A stretch of DNA of 64,000 bases from NCBI GenBank assembly GCA_937922045.1, contig CAKZXA010000011.1:1-64000 (forward strand), written 5' to 3'. Shown here piece by piece: positions 35,987 through 45,597 of the stretch. The position numbers and the translations under genes were made by a program. This DNA comes from an uncultured Acidimicrobiales bacterium (GTDB lineage Bacteria > Actinomycetota > Acidimicrobiia > Acidimicrobiales > SZUA-35). The notes beneath the pieces were generated by a model that made no database searches, was not told where the DNA came from, and worked only from the letters and a program-made list of their open reading frames with translations. How positions within the stretch are numbered: the first letter of the stretch is position 1; each line of letters begins with the position of its first letter.

Positions 35987-36016
35987 GCTGGCCATAGAGT
36001 TAACGCTATGGCCAGC
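35987..36016 (+). promoter_or_regulatory. Palindrome spanning promoter and start codon of pgi
   Basis: GCTGGCCATAG and CTATGGCCAGC are perfect 11-bp arms around an 8-bp centre that contains the self-complementary GTTAAC. The whole 30 bp is symmetric except for one central A/G pair. A putative -10 TAGAGT (35995-36000) lies across the left arm and spacer, and the pgi ATG (36008) is inside the right arm. The arrangement suits a dimeric repressor, or an RNA hairpin hiding the start codon. Confidence 0.6.
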
Positions 36017-37606
36017 ACCGACGACGCCACACCACCGCCCATCGACGCAACGCCCGAGTGGAAGGCGCTTGCCAGCCACGCTGACGAGATGGCATCGGTC
36101 CACCTCCGGACCCTCTTCGACGACGAGAACCGAGCCCGAGCGCTCACCCGCGAGGCGGCCGGGTTTGTCGTCGATCTCTCGAAGAACCATCTGACCAACG
36201 AAACGCTCGAACTGCTGGCAGAACTGGCAACGAAGTCCGACGTCGCCGGCCTTCGTGACGCAATGTTTGCCGGTGAGCGCATCAACATCACCGAAGACCG
36301 TGCCGTGTTGCATACCGCTCTGCGCCGACCTCGCACCGACTCCCTCGTCGTCGACGGCTCCGACGTGGTAGTCGATGTTCACGAGGTACTCGACGCCGCT
36401 GGCGCTTTCGCCGAACAGGTACGCGACGGCAGCTGGCGGGGCGCAACCGGCGAAGCCATCCGCACCGTCGTCAACATCGGCATCGGTGGTTCCGACCTTG
36501 GCCCGGCTATGGCCTACGGAGCCCTGCGACCCTTCGCCGAACGCACCATCGACGTGCGGTTCGTCTCCAACATCGACCCGACCGATCTCCACGAGGCCCT
36601 GATCGGTCTCGACCCCGCCACCACCCTGTTCATCGTCGTCTCAAAGACCTTCTCAACGATCGAGACCCTCACCAACGCCGCCTCGGCCCGCAAATGGCTC
36701 AGTGACGCTCTCGGCCAAGAAGCCGTGCCAAGCCACTTCGTGGCCGTGTCAACCAATGCCGAACGGGTGGCCGAATTCGGCATCGATACCGCAAACATGT
36801 TCGGCTTTTGGGACTGGGTTGGTGGCCGCTATTCCGTTGGTTCGGCTGTTGGGTTGTCGCTCATGATCGCCATCGGGGCCGATGGGTTCCGTCGATTCCT
36901 CGGCGGTATGCACGAGATGGACCAACACTTCGTAACGGCCCCGACGGCCGAGAACCTTCCGATGCTGTTGGGACTGGTCGGGGTTTGGTACACAAACTTT
37001 CTCGGCACCGATTCTCACGCCGTCCTGCCCTACTCCCAGTACCTGGCCCGGTTCCCCGCCTACCTCCAGCAGCTCGATATGGAATCGAACGGCAAGAGCG
37101 TCGACCGCTATGGCCGAACCGTCGACTACGCGACCGGGCCGGTGGTGTGGGGCGAACCAGGCACCAACGGACAGCACGCCTTTTACCAACTTCTCCATCA
37201 GGGCAATCGCCGCGTCTCGTCCGACTTCATCGGCTTCGTGCATGCCACCAGCCCCGTCGGCGAACATCACGATCTCCTCACCGCCAACTTCATCGCGCAA
37301 ACCGAGGCGTTGGCGTTCGGGCAGGGTCACGATGATCCGCAGCGCCGCTTTGACGGCAACCGACCCAGCACCACGATCATGGCCGACCGCCTCGACCCAG
37401 CCACCCTTGGTCGACTGATCGCTCTCTACGAACACAAGGTCTTCACCATGGGCGCGATCTGGGGGATCAACTCATTCGATCAGTTCGGCGTAGAACTGGG
37501 CAAGAAGCTGGCGGTTGCGGTCGGGCCCGAACTTGTCGGTTCAGACTCCCTCGGCCACGACAGCTCCACCAACGCCCTCATCGAACGCTACCGACGCCGC
37601 GACTAG
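36008..37606 (+). CDS. pgi: Glucose-6-phosphate isomerase
   Basis: A 532-residue enzyme that interconverts glucose-6-phosphate and fructose-6-phosphate in glycolysis and gluconeogenesis. Family motifs are [27 protein letters not shown], the PGI signature [18 protein letters not shown], and [13 protein letters not shown] 36008 starts the conserved protein; the frame is open far upstream but overlaps the permease gene. There is no Shine-Dalgarno, and TAGAGT lies 7 nt upstream, so the transcript is probably leaderless. Confidence 0.96.
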   Translation: MASTDDATPPPIDATPEWKALASHADEMASVHLRTLFDDENRARALTREAAGFVVDLSKNHLTNETLELLAELATKSDVAGLRDAMFAGERINITEDRAVLHTALRRPRTDSLVVDGSDVVVDVHEVLDAAGAFAEQVRDGSWRGATGEAIRTVVNIGIGGSDLGPAMAYGALRPFAERTIDVRFVSNIDPTDLHEALIGLDPATTLFIVVSKTFSTIETLTNAASARKWLSDALGQEAVPSHFVAVSTNAERVAEFGIDTANMFGFWDWVGGRYSVGSAVGLSLMIAIGADGFRRFLGGMHEMDQHFVTAPTAENLPMLLGLVGVWYTNFLGTDSHAVLPYSQYLARFPAYLQQLDMESNGKSVDRYGRTVDYATGPVVWGEPGTNGQHAFYQLLHQGNRRVSSDFIGFVHATSPVGEHHDLLTANFIAQTEALAFGQGHDDPQRRFDGNRPSTTIMADRLDPATLGRLIALYEHKVFTMGAIWGINSFDQFGVELGKKLAVAVGPELVGSDSLGHDSSTNALIERYRRRD

Positions 37607-37640
37607 GCTTCGGCGGCTTAAGCACCGCGTTTGCACAGCG

Positions 37641-38144
37641 CTACTGTCGAATCTCGTAGACGATCTGGTCGGTAGCGATAGAGCCGAAGGTACGAGAATC
37701 GATCGAGTGTTGTCGGTTGTCACCGAGCAAGAAGTAGTGGTTCGGCCCGAGATCGATCGGACCGAAGTCGCTGGTCGCCGTTGCGCTCGGCAGCCAACCC
37801 GACTCGTCGAGAGCTTCGAAGTCGACGTGGACGACACCGTCAATCGCCTCGACCCGCTCGCCGGGGAGCCCGACGACCCTCTTGATCAGCACCTCGCCCG
37901 AGCCGGCTCTGGTCGGATTTTCAAAGGAAACGATCGCCCCCCGATTGGGAGCTTCGGAGACTCGCAATGCCCACACCGTTTTCCCGACCTCCAACGTGGG
38001 TTCCATCGATCCGGTCATCACGCTGTAGCGCTCGGTGAAGTAGACACCGGCTCCGAGCAGGGCCATGGTGAGCAACACCAGGCCAACAAACGCGTTCTTC
38101 AGCCATCGGGAGCGCCGGCTCGGCCGTTCAAGATGGGTGGTCAT
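37641..38144 (-). CDS. lepB: Signal peptidase I
   Basis: A 167-residue S26 peptidase that removes signal peptides outside the membrane. The N-terminal membrane helix is at 18-36. The catalytic Ser 46 lies in VMTGSMEPTL and Lys 88 in VLIKRVVGLPGE. The conserved GDNRxxSxDSRTFG box is close to the C-terminus. It is short, like other compact Gram-positive type I signal peptidases. The gene is convergent with pgi and divergent from nothing nearby; lhr follows downstream on the same strand. Confidence 0.93.
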   Translation of the reverse strand: MTTHLERPSRRSRWLKNAFVGLVLLTMALLGAGVYFTERYSVMTGSMEPTLEVGKTVWALRVSEAPNRGAIVSFENPTRAGSGEVLIKRVVGLPGERVEAIDGVVHVDFEALDESGWLPSATATSDFGPIDLGPNHYFLLGDNRQHSIDSRTFGSIATDQIVYEIRQ

Positions 38145-38247
38145 CGTCGCTCTGATTTCTGCGTGAATCTCGGGGTGGAGGAGGTGGCCATAGTCGTACC
38201 GTCACGAGAGTAGCGGAACGTTCACGGTTGTGATGGCTATAGAGCGT

Positions 38248-41200
38248 CTAACGCTTGAGCGTTGGGCCTCTGTAGCCGGCGCTAAACCCTCCAGCCAGGA
38301 GAAGATCACGAATCTCGACCGATTCCCCCGGTGGCTGACCGTTGATCTTCGCGAACTCCAACGTGCGCAGGCGGCCCGAGGTCACCAACGAGGCCAGAGC
38401 ATCAACCCATCCCGGCATGGCGGCCGCTTCGTCAAAGACGACAAGGGATCGGCCCCCTCGTTCCAAAAAGGCCAGCAGACGGCCAGCGCCTAGGACCACA
38501 AAGGCACCGACCGAGCGTGAGGGACGGCCCGGCGATTCTGGCCAGGCCAGCGCTGCGCCGTAGGGTTGCGCTGGGTCGGATGCAGCGAGAACAAAGGGGG
38601 TTGAGGCCTCGTTGGCGCTCTGCTCATCGACGCCTGTTGTGCGCTCGTCGCGTAGGCGATCAACAGCGCCCGGTAAGGCGAACTGGGCGGCGCCCAGACC
38701 GGCGACGAAATAGCCGCGTCGCACCTGGCCGCGCTCCTCCATTTCTTTGAGGATCGGGTAGACACCAGCGAAGCCACCCTCGGCCCCTTCGGCCAGCGCC
38801 ATCTCTCTGGTAACCACGCCATAGCGTTCGAGCAGTTGAAGCGCTCGCACGGTTGCGGCCTCGGTTGTGGTGATCGCAGGCTGACACATCGGTTCGACCA
38901 GCGTCCACCGACCGCTCGCGGCCGGAGGCCCGATCCGAGATAGGGCACGCAGGTTTGGGCGACGCCCAGCCCGGCCCGCTCCACGCCGCGACGTGGTCGT
39001 CGTGGTCTTTGGGCCGCGGCCAGCCAGGAGCGCCCGGAGCGGGGTGAGGGAATCGTTGGTTACCTCACCAGCCCAGACCAGATCCCAGAGGGCCGAGAGA
39101 ACCGTGGCGTCGTCATAGAGACATTCTGCGTCCTTGGCCGCAGCCACCAGTTCGGGCCAGAACGACGCACCTCTCGAAGCCAGGTGGCCTCGTAGAGCAT
39201 CATGGATCGGTTCACCAGGCCGCTCATCACCTGCATCCGGCACGCCTAGGGCAGGCATTTGGTCTCGCCAAACCAGCTTGACCCGACCGTCAGCGGTACC
39301 GAGCGAGCCGGCGCCAACCCAGATGAGTTCGCCAGCGGTGAGCAAGGTGTCGAGATCAGCCGAGGCGTAGTTCCTGATACGGGCAGGCAAGATGTCGTCT
39401 TCCAAGCTGGAGGCGGCCAGAGCAGCCCCCTGCAGGGTGGTGACGACCTCGGCCACGCCTTCGACCCCTCTCTGCTTCGAACCAACGTGTTGCCATGTCG
39501 GGACGAAACGAGCCAACACGTCGGGCTCGACGGGCTCGACCTCCTTGCGGAGAGCGGCCAGAGAGCGACGACGCAACACCCGCAACACGTCGTTATGGCA
39601 CCATTCTCGCTCGACGCCACCCGGGCGAAACTCCCCTCGCACCACACGGCCTTGACGTTCCAGCTCTTCCAACGAAGCAATGACCCGGGCCGCCTCGATG
39701 CCGAGCCCGGCCGCAACCTCCTCCGAAAGGAACGGGCCGTGGGTCCGGGCATAGCGCGAAACCAGATCGCCGAGCGGATCGGTGACCGATTCGGTGAAAG
39801 CCGCAGGCAATCCGGGTGGGAGGGCGACGCCCAACGCATCGCGCAACCTCGACGCATCGTCGGGGGCGGCGAAGGCGGCTCGGCCCGCGACCACCACTCG
39901 GATGGCTCGTCGATCGGTGAGCAACCGTTCGATAGCGTCAGCAACAGTAGTATTCTCGCCCCCCGTATCGAGGGCACAGCGTTCGGCGAGCTGAGCTTCG
40001 TCAAGCGGGCCAAGCCATCGCAACAGGTCCTCAACATGATCGATACTGCGAGCCTTCCACGAAGGAGCGAGTCGCTGAAGTTCGGCCTCCAACGCTTCTA
40101 ACACCTCCGGATCCAGAAGTTCTCGCAGCTCTTCAGCGCCGAGCAGGTCGCGCAACAGCTCCCGGTCTAGGGCTAGCGCTGCGGCCCGGCGTTCGGCGAG
40201 CGGAGCATCCCCCTCGTACATGTACTGGGCGATCCAGCCGAAGAGCAACGACTGGGCGAAAGGCGAAGCCGAGTCGGTGTCGACGGTGACCAGCTTGATC
40301 TTGCGGCTTCTCAGCTCGGTGAGAACCTGGCGTAGCGCAGGCACATCGAACACATCGTTCACACACTCACGCGTGGTTTCGATCAGCATCGGAAAGCTCG
40401 GATACTTCGCCGCCACCGCCAACAGATCAGCGGCCTTCTGACGCTGCTGCCAGAGAGGGGTTCGCCGGTCGGGACGACGGCGAGGCAGAAGCAAGGCTCG
40501 AGCCGCGCACTCCCGGAACCGGGCGGCGAACATGGCGGTCTGCGGTAGCTGGGTGACGAGGAGCTCATCGAGATCGTCGGGGTCGATGAGCAGCTCGTCG
40601 ACGGGGAGTTGATCCACCGCTTCGGGTAGCCGGATCACGATCCCGTCATCGCTCCACATCAACTCAACATCCCACCCCCACTGTTCGGCCAGGCGATGCT
40701 GCAGAGCCATGCCCCACGGGGCATGAACCTGGGCGCCGAAGGGGCTGAGGACACAAATCCGCCAATCGCCGATCTCGTCTCGGAAGCGTTCGACCACCAG
40801 CGTGCGATCATCGGGCGCCGTTCCCGTCGCCTCGACCTGCTCGTCGATGAAGCGCAGCAGGTTGTCGGCCGCCGTCGGGTCGAGACGGTTCCGTTTCTGA
40901 AGTCGCTCGATGGCGGCGTCTCGATCGAGCGAACGGACCTCTCGTACGAACTGGCCGATAGCCCGACCCAGTTCCAACGGTCGCCCAGGACCGTCGCCGT
41001 GCCAGAACGGCATCTTGCCCGGCTGACCGGGGGCCGGGATGACCACCACTCGCTCATGGGTGATGTCGCTGATGCGCCAGGTGCTTGCCCCAAGCAGGAA
41101 GGTTTCACCGACCCGAGCCTCGTAGACCATCTCCTCATCGAGTTCACCGACTCGGGTGCCATCGGGCAGGAAGACACCGTAGAGGCCACGGTCCGGGATC

Positions 41201-42822
41201 GTGCCACCGCTGGTGACCGCGAGACGTTGGGCGCCAGGGCGGCCAGCGATCGTGCCTTCCACCCGGTCCCAAAGGATGCGAGGCCGAAGTTCGGCAAACT
41301 CATCGGACGGATAGCGCCCGGCCAAGAGATCGAGCACGGCGTTCAACGCCTCGTCGGACAGCTCCACAAAGTTGGCCGAGCGACGAATCATCGTGGCCAG
41401 CTCCTCAACCGACCAATCGTCGAGGGCGGAGGCGGCCACGATCTGCTGGGCCAACACGTCGAGCGGATTGCGCGGATAGCGAGTCTGTTCGATCAGACCT
41501 TCGTGCATACGATCTACGACGACGGCCGCCTCGAGCAGATCGGCCCGATGCTTGGGGAAGAACTTGGCTCGGCTCGGCGCCCCAACCTGGTGGCCAGCGC
41601 GGCCAACCCGTTGCATGCCACGGCTGACCGCCCCCGGCGATTCGACTTGAACGACGAGATCGACGGCACCCATATCGATACCCAACTCAAGCGATGAGGT
41701 GGCGACAAGGCCTTTCAGTTCGCCCCGCTTCAATCGATCTTCAATGGCGAGACGACGTTCTCGACTCAACGAACCGTGGTGGGCCAAGACCAGCTCTCGG
41801 CCTGGCTCGGGAGGTCGGCCTTCGGCCTCAGCGGCCCGGCTGTCACCGGTGACGGCCAGTTCGTTGAGGCGGGTGGCTAGACGCTCGGACAGTCGGCGGG
41901 CGTTGACGAAGATGATGGTGGACTGATGCTCGTTGACCAGGTCGAGCAATGGGGGATGCATGGAGGGCCAGATGCTGCGGCGTTGCATGCCGCCGTCGCC
42001 GTCGTCTTCCATCTCGCCCAGGCGGCCCATGTCTTCCACCGGCACGATCACCTCGATGTCGAGCTCCTTGGAGCTACCGGCATCAACGATGGTGACGGGG
42101 CGGGGTCGGCCTTCGACGTAACCTCCGAGGAAGCGGGCGATCTCGTCCAGTGGCCGCTGGGTAGCCGAAAGGCCGATCCGCTGGGGCGACGGCGTTTCAG
42201 CCGCTTCGGTCAAGGCCTCCAACCGTTCCAGGCTGAGGCTCATATGAGCCCCTCGCTTGGTGGCGGCCAGGGCGTGGATCTCGTCGATGATCACCGTCTC
42301 GACGCCGGCCAAGGTTTCCCGGATTTGCGAGGTGAGCATCAGATACAGCGACTCGGGGGTCGTGATCAGAAGGTCGGGTGGCGCCTTGGCCAAACGGCGA
42401 CGTTCATCGGGTGGCGTATCGCCGGTGCGGAGCGCAACGGTTGGTTCGTAAAACGGCTCGCCCAAACGTTCGGCCGCCAGACGGATCCCCTGCAACGGCG
42501 CCCGCAGGTTCTTCTCCACATCGACGGCCAAAGCCCTGAGCGGCGAGATGTAGAGGATGCGGGTCTGGGGTTTGCCTGCCACTTCGGGGCGGGGCTGGCG
42601 GGTGAGCTGATCGAGTCCCCAGAAGAAGGCGGTGAGGGTCTTGCCCGACCCGGTTGGCGCCAAGATCAGCGTGTGATCGCCGTTGGCGATCTTGGGCCAG
42701 CCCTCAACCTGGGGTTGGGTGGGTTCGGGAAAGGTCGTTGCAAACCATGCGGCCGCGGCCGGACTGAACCCGGCGAGGGCGGCTGGGTGGTTGCGTGTGC
42801 CCACCGATCCAGGGTCGACCAT
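38248..42822 (-). CDS. lhr: ATP-dependent helicase Lhr
   Basis: A 1524-residue SF2 helicase involved in nucleic acid repair. Near the N-terminus are LAPTGSGKTLTAF (Walker A, Lys 61), VIIDEIHALAATKRGAHM (DEIH box), GLSATQRP (motif III) and MQRVGRAGHQVG (motif VI). The length and the long winged-helix and C-terminal regions match full-size bacterial Lhr rather than the short Lhr-core form. The ATG has TAGGCT exactly 6 nt upstream, a leaderless arrangement. No interruption is seen. Confidence 0.95.
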   Translation of the reverse strand: MVDPGSVGTRNHPAALAGFSPAAAAWFATTFPEPTQPQVEGWPKIANGDHTLILAPTGSGKTLTAFFWGLDQLTRQPRPEVAGKPQTRILYISPLRALAVDVEKNLRAPLQGIRLAAERLGEPFYEPTVALRTGDTPPDERRRLAKAPPDLLITTPESLYLMLTSQIRETLAGVETVIIDEIHALAATKRGAHMSLSLERLEALTEAAETPSPQRIGLSATQRPLDEIARFLGGYVEGRPRPVTIVDAGSSKELDIEVIVPVEDMGRLGEMEDDGDGGMQRRSIWPSMHPPLLDLVNEHQSTIIFVNARRLSERLATRLNELAVTGDSRAAEAEGRPPEPGRELVLAHHGSLSRERRLAIEDRLKRGELKGLVATSSLELGIDMGAVDLVVQVESPGAVSRGMQRVGRAGHQVGAPSRAKFFPKHRADLLEAAVVVDRMHEGLIEQTRYPRNPLDVLAQQIVAASALDDWSVEELATMIRRSANFVELSDEALNAVLDLLAGRYPSDEFAELRPRILWDRVEGTIAGRPGAQRLAVTSGGTIPDRGLYGVFLPDGTRVGELDEEMVYEARVGETFLLGASTWRISDITHERVVVIPAPGQPGKMPFWHGDGPGRPLELGRAIGQFVREVRSLDRDAAIERLQKRNRLDPTAADNLLRFIDEQVEATGTAPDDRTLVVERFRDEIGDWRICVLSPFGAQVHAPWGMALQHRLAEQWGWDVELMWSDDGIVIRLPEAVDQLPVDELLIDPDDLDELLVTQLPQTAMFAARFRECAARALLLPRRRPDRRTPLWQQRQKAADLLAVAAKYPSFPMLIETTRECVNDVFDVPALRQVLTELRSRKIKLVTVDTDSASPFAQSLLFGWIAQYMYEGDAPLAERRAAALALDRELLRDLLGAEELRELLDPEVLEALEAELQRLAPSWKARSIDHVEDLLRWLGPLDEAQLAERCALDTGGENTTVADAIERLLTDRRAIRVVVAGRAAFAAPDDASRLRDALGVALPPGLPAAFTESVTDPLGDLVSRYARTHGPFLSEEVAAGLGIEAARVIASLEELERQGRVVRGEFRPGGVEREWCHNDVLRVLRRRSLAALRKEVEPVEPDVLARFVPTWQHVGSKQRGVEGVAEVVTTLQGAALAASSLEDDILPARIRNYASADLDTLLTAGELIWVGAGSLGTADGRVKLVWRDQMPALGVPDAGDERPGEPIHDALRGHLASRGASFWPELVAAAKDAECLYDDATVLSALWDLVWAGEVTNDSLTPLRALLAGRGPKTTTTTSRRGAGRAGRRPNLRALSRIGPPAASGRWTLVEPMCQPAITTTEAATVRALQLLERYGVVTREMALAEGAEGGFAGVYPILKEMEERGQVRRGYFVAGLGAAQFALPGAVDRLRDERTTGVDEQSANEASTPFVLAASDPAQPYGAALAWPESPGRPSRSVGAFVVLGAGRLLAFLERGGRSLVVFDEAAAMPGWVDALASLVTSGRLRTLEFAKINGQPPGESVEIRDLLLAGGFSAGYRGPTLKR

Positions 42823-42986
42823 CTTCCAAGCCTACGGCTGCGACCAGCGACCTCGTCTGCCGCTGTTCCTCGTTTCCGCTCTAGTTGGTGAGGGCGGCCT
42901 CAATGATTGCGACGACATCGCCATGTCTTCTTCCCGTCATTGTCCCACATCGAGCGACGGCCGGGCTCAAGTCCTAGGCTGGCTCC

Positions 42987-43370
42987 ATGGCCAAGACGTT
43001 TATGGAATCGGTACAGGAAGCCCAGAGCCAGGTTGAAGGCGTAGCCCCAACCGAGGTCTCTGAGCAGGCACTCATCATCGACGTGCGCGACAAGGACGAC
43101 ATCGCCGCCAGCGGCATCGTGCCAGGAGCGGTAGCAATCTCCCTGGGCACCCTCGGCTTCAAGGGCGATGTCACCATGCCCGAAGAGCTACAACATCCTG
43201 AACTGGGCGACCACGACCGGGAGATCGTGGTGACGTGCACCCTCGGCGCTATGGCAGCGCTTGGTGGCAAGCTCCTCCAAGATATGGGCTACACCAACGT
43301 CAAATACATGGAGGGTGGTACCAACGGCTGGAAGGACGCCGGCCGCTCTGTCGACGACTTCTCGGCCTAG
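42987..43370 (+). CDS. Rhodanese-like sulfurtransferase
   Basis: A 127-residue single rhodanese domain. LIIDVRDKDDIAASGIVPGAVAIS is the CH2A-like region, and the active-site loop begins with Cys 84 in VVTCTLGAMA; the Asp and Arg of DVR are also kept. A family member of this size may carry sulfur as persulfide. The ATG has TAGGCT 6 nt upstream. The gene is divergent from lhr and convergent with the Rieske oxygenase gene. Confidence 0.9.
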   Translation: MAKTFMESVQEAQSQVEGVAPTEVSEQALIIDVRDKDDIAASGIVPGAVAISLGTLGFKGDVTMPEELQHPELGDHDREIVVTCTLGAMAALGGKLLQDMGYTNVKYMEGGTNGWKDAGRSVDDFSA

Positions 43371-43388
43371 CCCTACTCCATCACTCGA

Positions 43389-44522
43389 CTACTCGACGGG
43401 GTGCCCGAGCGCTTCGGCCACCATCAGCTGAAAGTGATGCACCGTGTGCTCGCTGAGTACCGTGCGATCCTTGTCGATCACAAACCGACCCTGGTTGTAG
43501 CCGTCGGATCGCAGACCTTTTTGTACGCTCTCGCAGAGGCCGATGTCTTCAGGCTGTAGCACGTCTTTTTGGTAGATCATGGCTTCGGTGAGCTGTGGGG
43601 TTGGTCGACCGCCGGGACAGAACCAATCCTGATATTCGACGCAGCGTTCGGGGTGGCCAGGCACCGGCAGCATCTGCAGTACCGATACGTTGGCGTCGCC
43701 GGGGTAGATCCAGATGGTGAGGTTCGGCCACAGGAACCAACCGGCGAAGCCAAACTCAACCGCTCCCGGCGTGAAACTGTAGGCGCTTGAGTCGGCGGTG
43801 CAGGCAACGTTCGAGATATGGCTCGAATAGATGCCTTTGGCCTCAGACCGATAGCTGGCCATGTCGACCAGGTCGACAAAATCTCGATGGGCCGGCGCAC
43901 AGTGATAGCACTCGAGGAAGTTGTCCACCAACGTCTTCCAGTTGCAGGCCACAGCGAACGTATCTCGCTGGGCAAGGCCGATCGAGTCGATCTCCGGGCA
44001 GTAGAAGCGGAGTTCTTCCTCCAGGCCCGGCGCCTGCTTGGCGAGGGCTACAGCGTCGGGGTCAAGGTTGACGAACACGAAGCCGCAAAGCTCCTCAACC
44101 CGAACCTCGGACAGGGCAAAATCGCATCGATCAAAGCCTTCGAGCTGGCCGGAGTTGCGAGCCTGGCGAAGTGAGCCGTCGAGTCCGTAGACCCAGGCGT
44201 GGTACGGACAGGTCAACGCCCGCGCCTTGCCACTCCCTTGCACCAGTTCGTGGCCGCGATGTTTGCACACGTTGTAGAAGGCGTTGAGGCCATGCTCATC
44301 GTCGCAGGTGACCAAGACTTCCTGGTCGAACACCGAGGCTGTGAGGTAGCGCCCCGACTCGTTTAGCTGGCTGCGATGGCCAACATAGAACCAGCTCCGG
44401 CCAAAGATCGCTCCCTTCTCCTGGCGGTGGACCTCAGCGGAGGTGTAGTACCGGGCCGGGAGCGTAAAGGATCGGGCAGGGTCTCGCCTGAACGGGCGAT
44501 CTGGCAGCGTACGTGCGGTCAC
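43389..44522 (-). CDS. Rieske non-haem iron oxygenase alpha subunit (GbcA/CntA-like)
   Basis: A 377-residue ring-hydroxylase-type oxygenase. The Rieske centre is CKHRGHEL (Cys 86, His 88) with CPYHAW (Cys 105, His 108). The mononuclear iron site is in NWKTLVDNFLECYHCAPAHRDF (His 207, His 212), with a later Asp in LQPEDIGLCESVQKGL. The CYHC and QKGL patterns resemble oxygenases of quaternary amines such as glycine betaine or carnitine more than aromatic dioxygenases. No reductase gene is adjacent. Two 16-bp direct repeats lie at its 5' side. Confidence 0.88.
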   Translation of the reverse strand: MTARTLPDRPFRRDPARSFTLPARYYTSAEVHRQEKGAIFGRSWFYVGHRSQLNESGRYLTASVFDQEVLVTCDDEHGLNAFYNVCKHRGHELVQGSGKARALTCPYHAWVYGLDGSLRQARNSGQLEGFDRCDFALSEVRVEELCGFVFVNLDPDAVALAKQAPGLEEELRFYCPEIDSIGLAQRDTFAVACNWKTLVDNFLECYHCAPAHRDFVDLVDMASYRSEAKGIYSSHISNVACTADSSAYSFTPGAVEFGFAGWFLWPNLTIWIYPGDANVSVLQMLPVPGHPERCVEYQDWFCPGGRPTPQLTEAMIYQKDVLQPEDIGLCESVQKGLRSDGYNQGRFVIDKDRTVLSEHTVHHFQLMVAEALGHPVE

Positions 44523-44527
44523 ACTAG

Positions 44528-44559
44528 GCCTCCGACTATCTATGCCTCCGACTATCTAC
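44528..44559. repeat. Two tandem 16-bp direct repeats upstream of the Rieske gene
   Basis: GCCTCCGACTATCTAT and GCCTCCGACTATCTAC lie head to tail with one mismatch. They begin 6 bp upstream of the GTG start, in the space where the promoter should be. They may be paired regulator sites or a recent duplication that copied part of the promoter. Confidence 0.75.
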
Positions 44560-44642
44560 ATCATCGGGCTACGACCAGTATTGACCGTGCACAAATCCGG
44601 AGGCGAATCGACACCGGGGCATCCAACGTGTTCCACGCACGA

Positions 44643-45572
44643 TCAGGTCAACACGAGCAGGAGGATGCCGACGACGGTGACGGCTATGCCGGGCAACTGA
44701 TCCATTGCCTTCTGTTCCTTCCACAAGCCGATAGCGAGCACCACCGACAGAACAGACTCGATCTGCCCAACGGCCTTGACGAGGGCAACGTAGGCCATGG
44801 AAAAGGCCCAAAACCAGCACAGGCTGCCAGCGAAGCTAGTGGCTCCAATAGCGGCCAGTCGGCGCAGGTTGGGGCGAACCTCGCCGTAGGCCGAACGATT
44901 CCTAAGCCACAACCAGACGCTAAGAATCACCACCTCGATCCAGGTCACATGAAACAGGGTGCTGGCCGCGTTGGCGAAGGCACCGCCACCACCGGGGTTG
45001 AGGTCGGCCAGCTCGAAGCCCGCATAGCGGATCGCGTAGCCAGCCACCACCAGTAGAGCGCCAGCCACCAGAGCGAGCCCCGTGCCGCGGTTGGCCTGGA
45101 TGACCTGACTCCACGGCGTGGGCTCGCCCCCTTTGCGCGCGGCGGCCGTCGCCCGGGCGATCATGGCGACACCGATCACGCTCAACAGGATCCCGGCCCA
45201 AGCGCCGAGGCTGGGCCTCTCAGCGAAAAAGACCAACCCGACGACAGCGGCCATCACCACCTCGGTCTTGTGAACCACGATGGCTTGGGCAAAGGTGGCG
45301 AAACGAAAGGCGGTGATCAGCACCACGTTGCCCAGGAGCTGGGTCAGGGCTGCGACCCCTACGAGCATGAAGTATCGGGCCGAAACCGAAGGAGGCCCTT
45401 GGCCCAACACCCAATACAGCAGGATCACCAGGGCGGTGGCCAGCGGCAGGTTGAAAGCGAAACGCGACCAGCTGAGCAGGGTCGCAGGCAACCGACCCGA
45501 CAGGCTGCGCGCCATTCCGTTGCGGGCCGTTTGAAAGGTGCCACCGGCAAGCGAAACGACTGCCCAGAGCAC
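44643..45572 (-). CDS. EamA/DMT superfamily transporter
   Basis: A 309-residue membrane protein with about ten segments, arranged as two EamA-like halves. Recognisable parts are YFMLVGVAALTQLLGNVVLITAFRFATFAQAIVVHKTEVVMAAVVGLVFFAERPSLGAWAGILLSVIGVAMIA in the first half (described here by its conserved TEV and ER) and FAGSLCWFWAFSMAYVALVKAVGQIESVLSVV in the second. Members export metabolites or amino acids; the substrate here is not known. It lies between the Rieske oxygenase and an LLM oxidoreductase on the same strand. Confidence 0.85.
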   Translation of the reverse strand: MLWAVVSLAGGTFQTARNGMARSLSGRLPATLLSWSRFAFNLPLATALVILLYWVLGQGPPSVSARYFMLVGVAALTQLLGNVVLITAFRFATFAQAIVVHKTEVVMAAVVGLVFFAERPSLGAWAGILLSVIGVAMIARATAAARKGGEPTPWSQVIQANRGTGLALVAGALLVVAGYAIRYAGFELADLNPGGGGAFANAASTLFHVTWIEVVILSVWLWLRNRSAYGEVRPNLRRLAAIGATSFAGSLCWFWAFSMAYVALVKAVGQIESVLSVVLAIGLWKEQKAMDQLPGIAVTVVGILLLVLT

Positions 45573-45597
45573 GCCGATCTCGATTCTGGGTTGCTGG

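Noticed and set aside
35606..36007. A long N-terminal extension of pgi
   Set aside because: It overlaps the permease gene in another frame and no isomerase has such an extension.
41926..42891. A 321-residue plus-strand reading frame
   Set aside because: It is antisense to the conserved N-terminal part of lhr.
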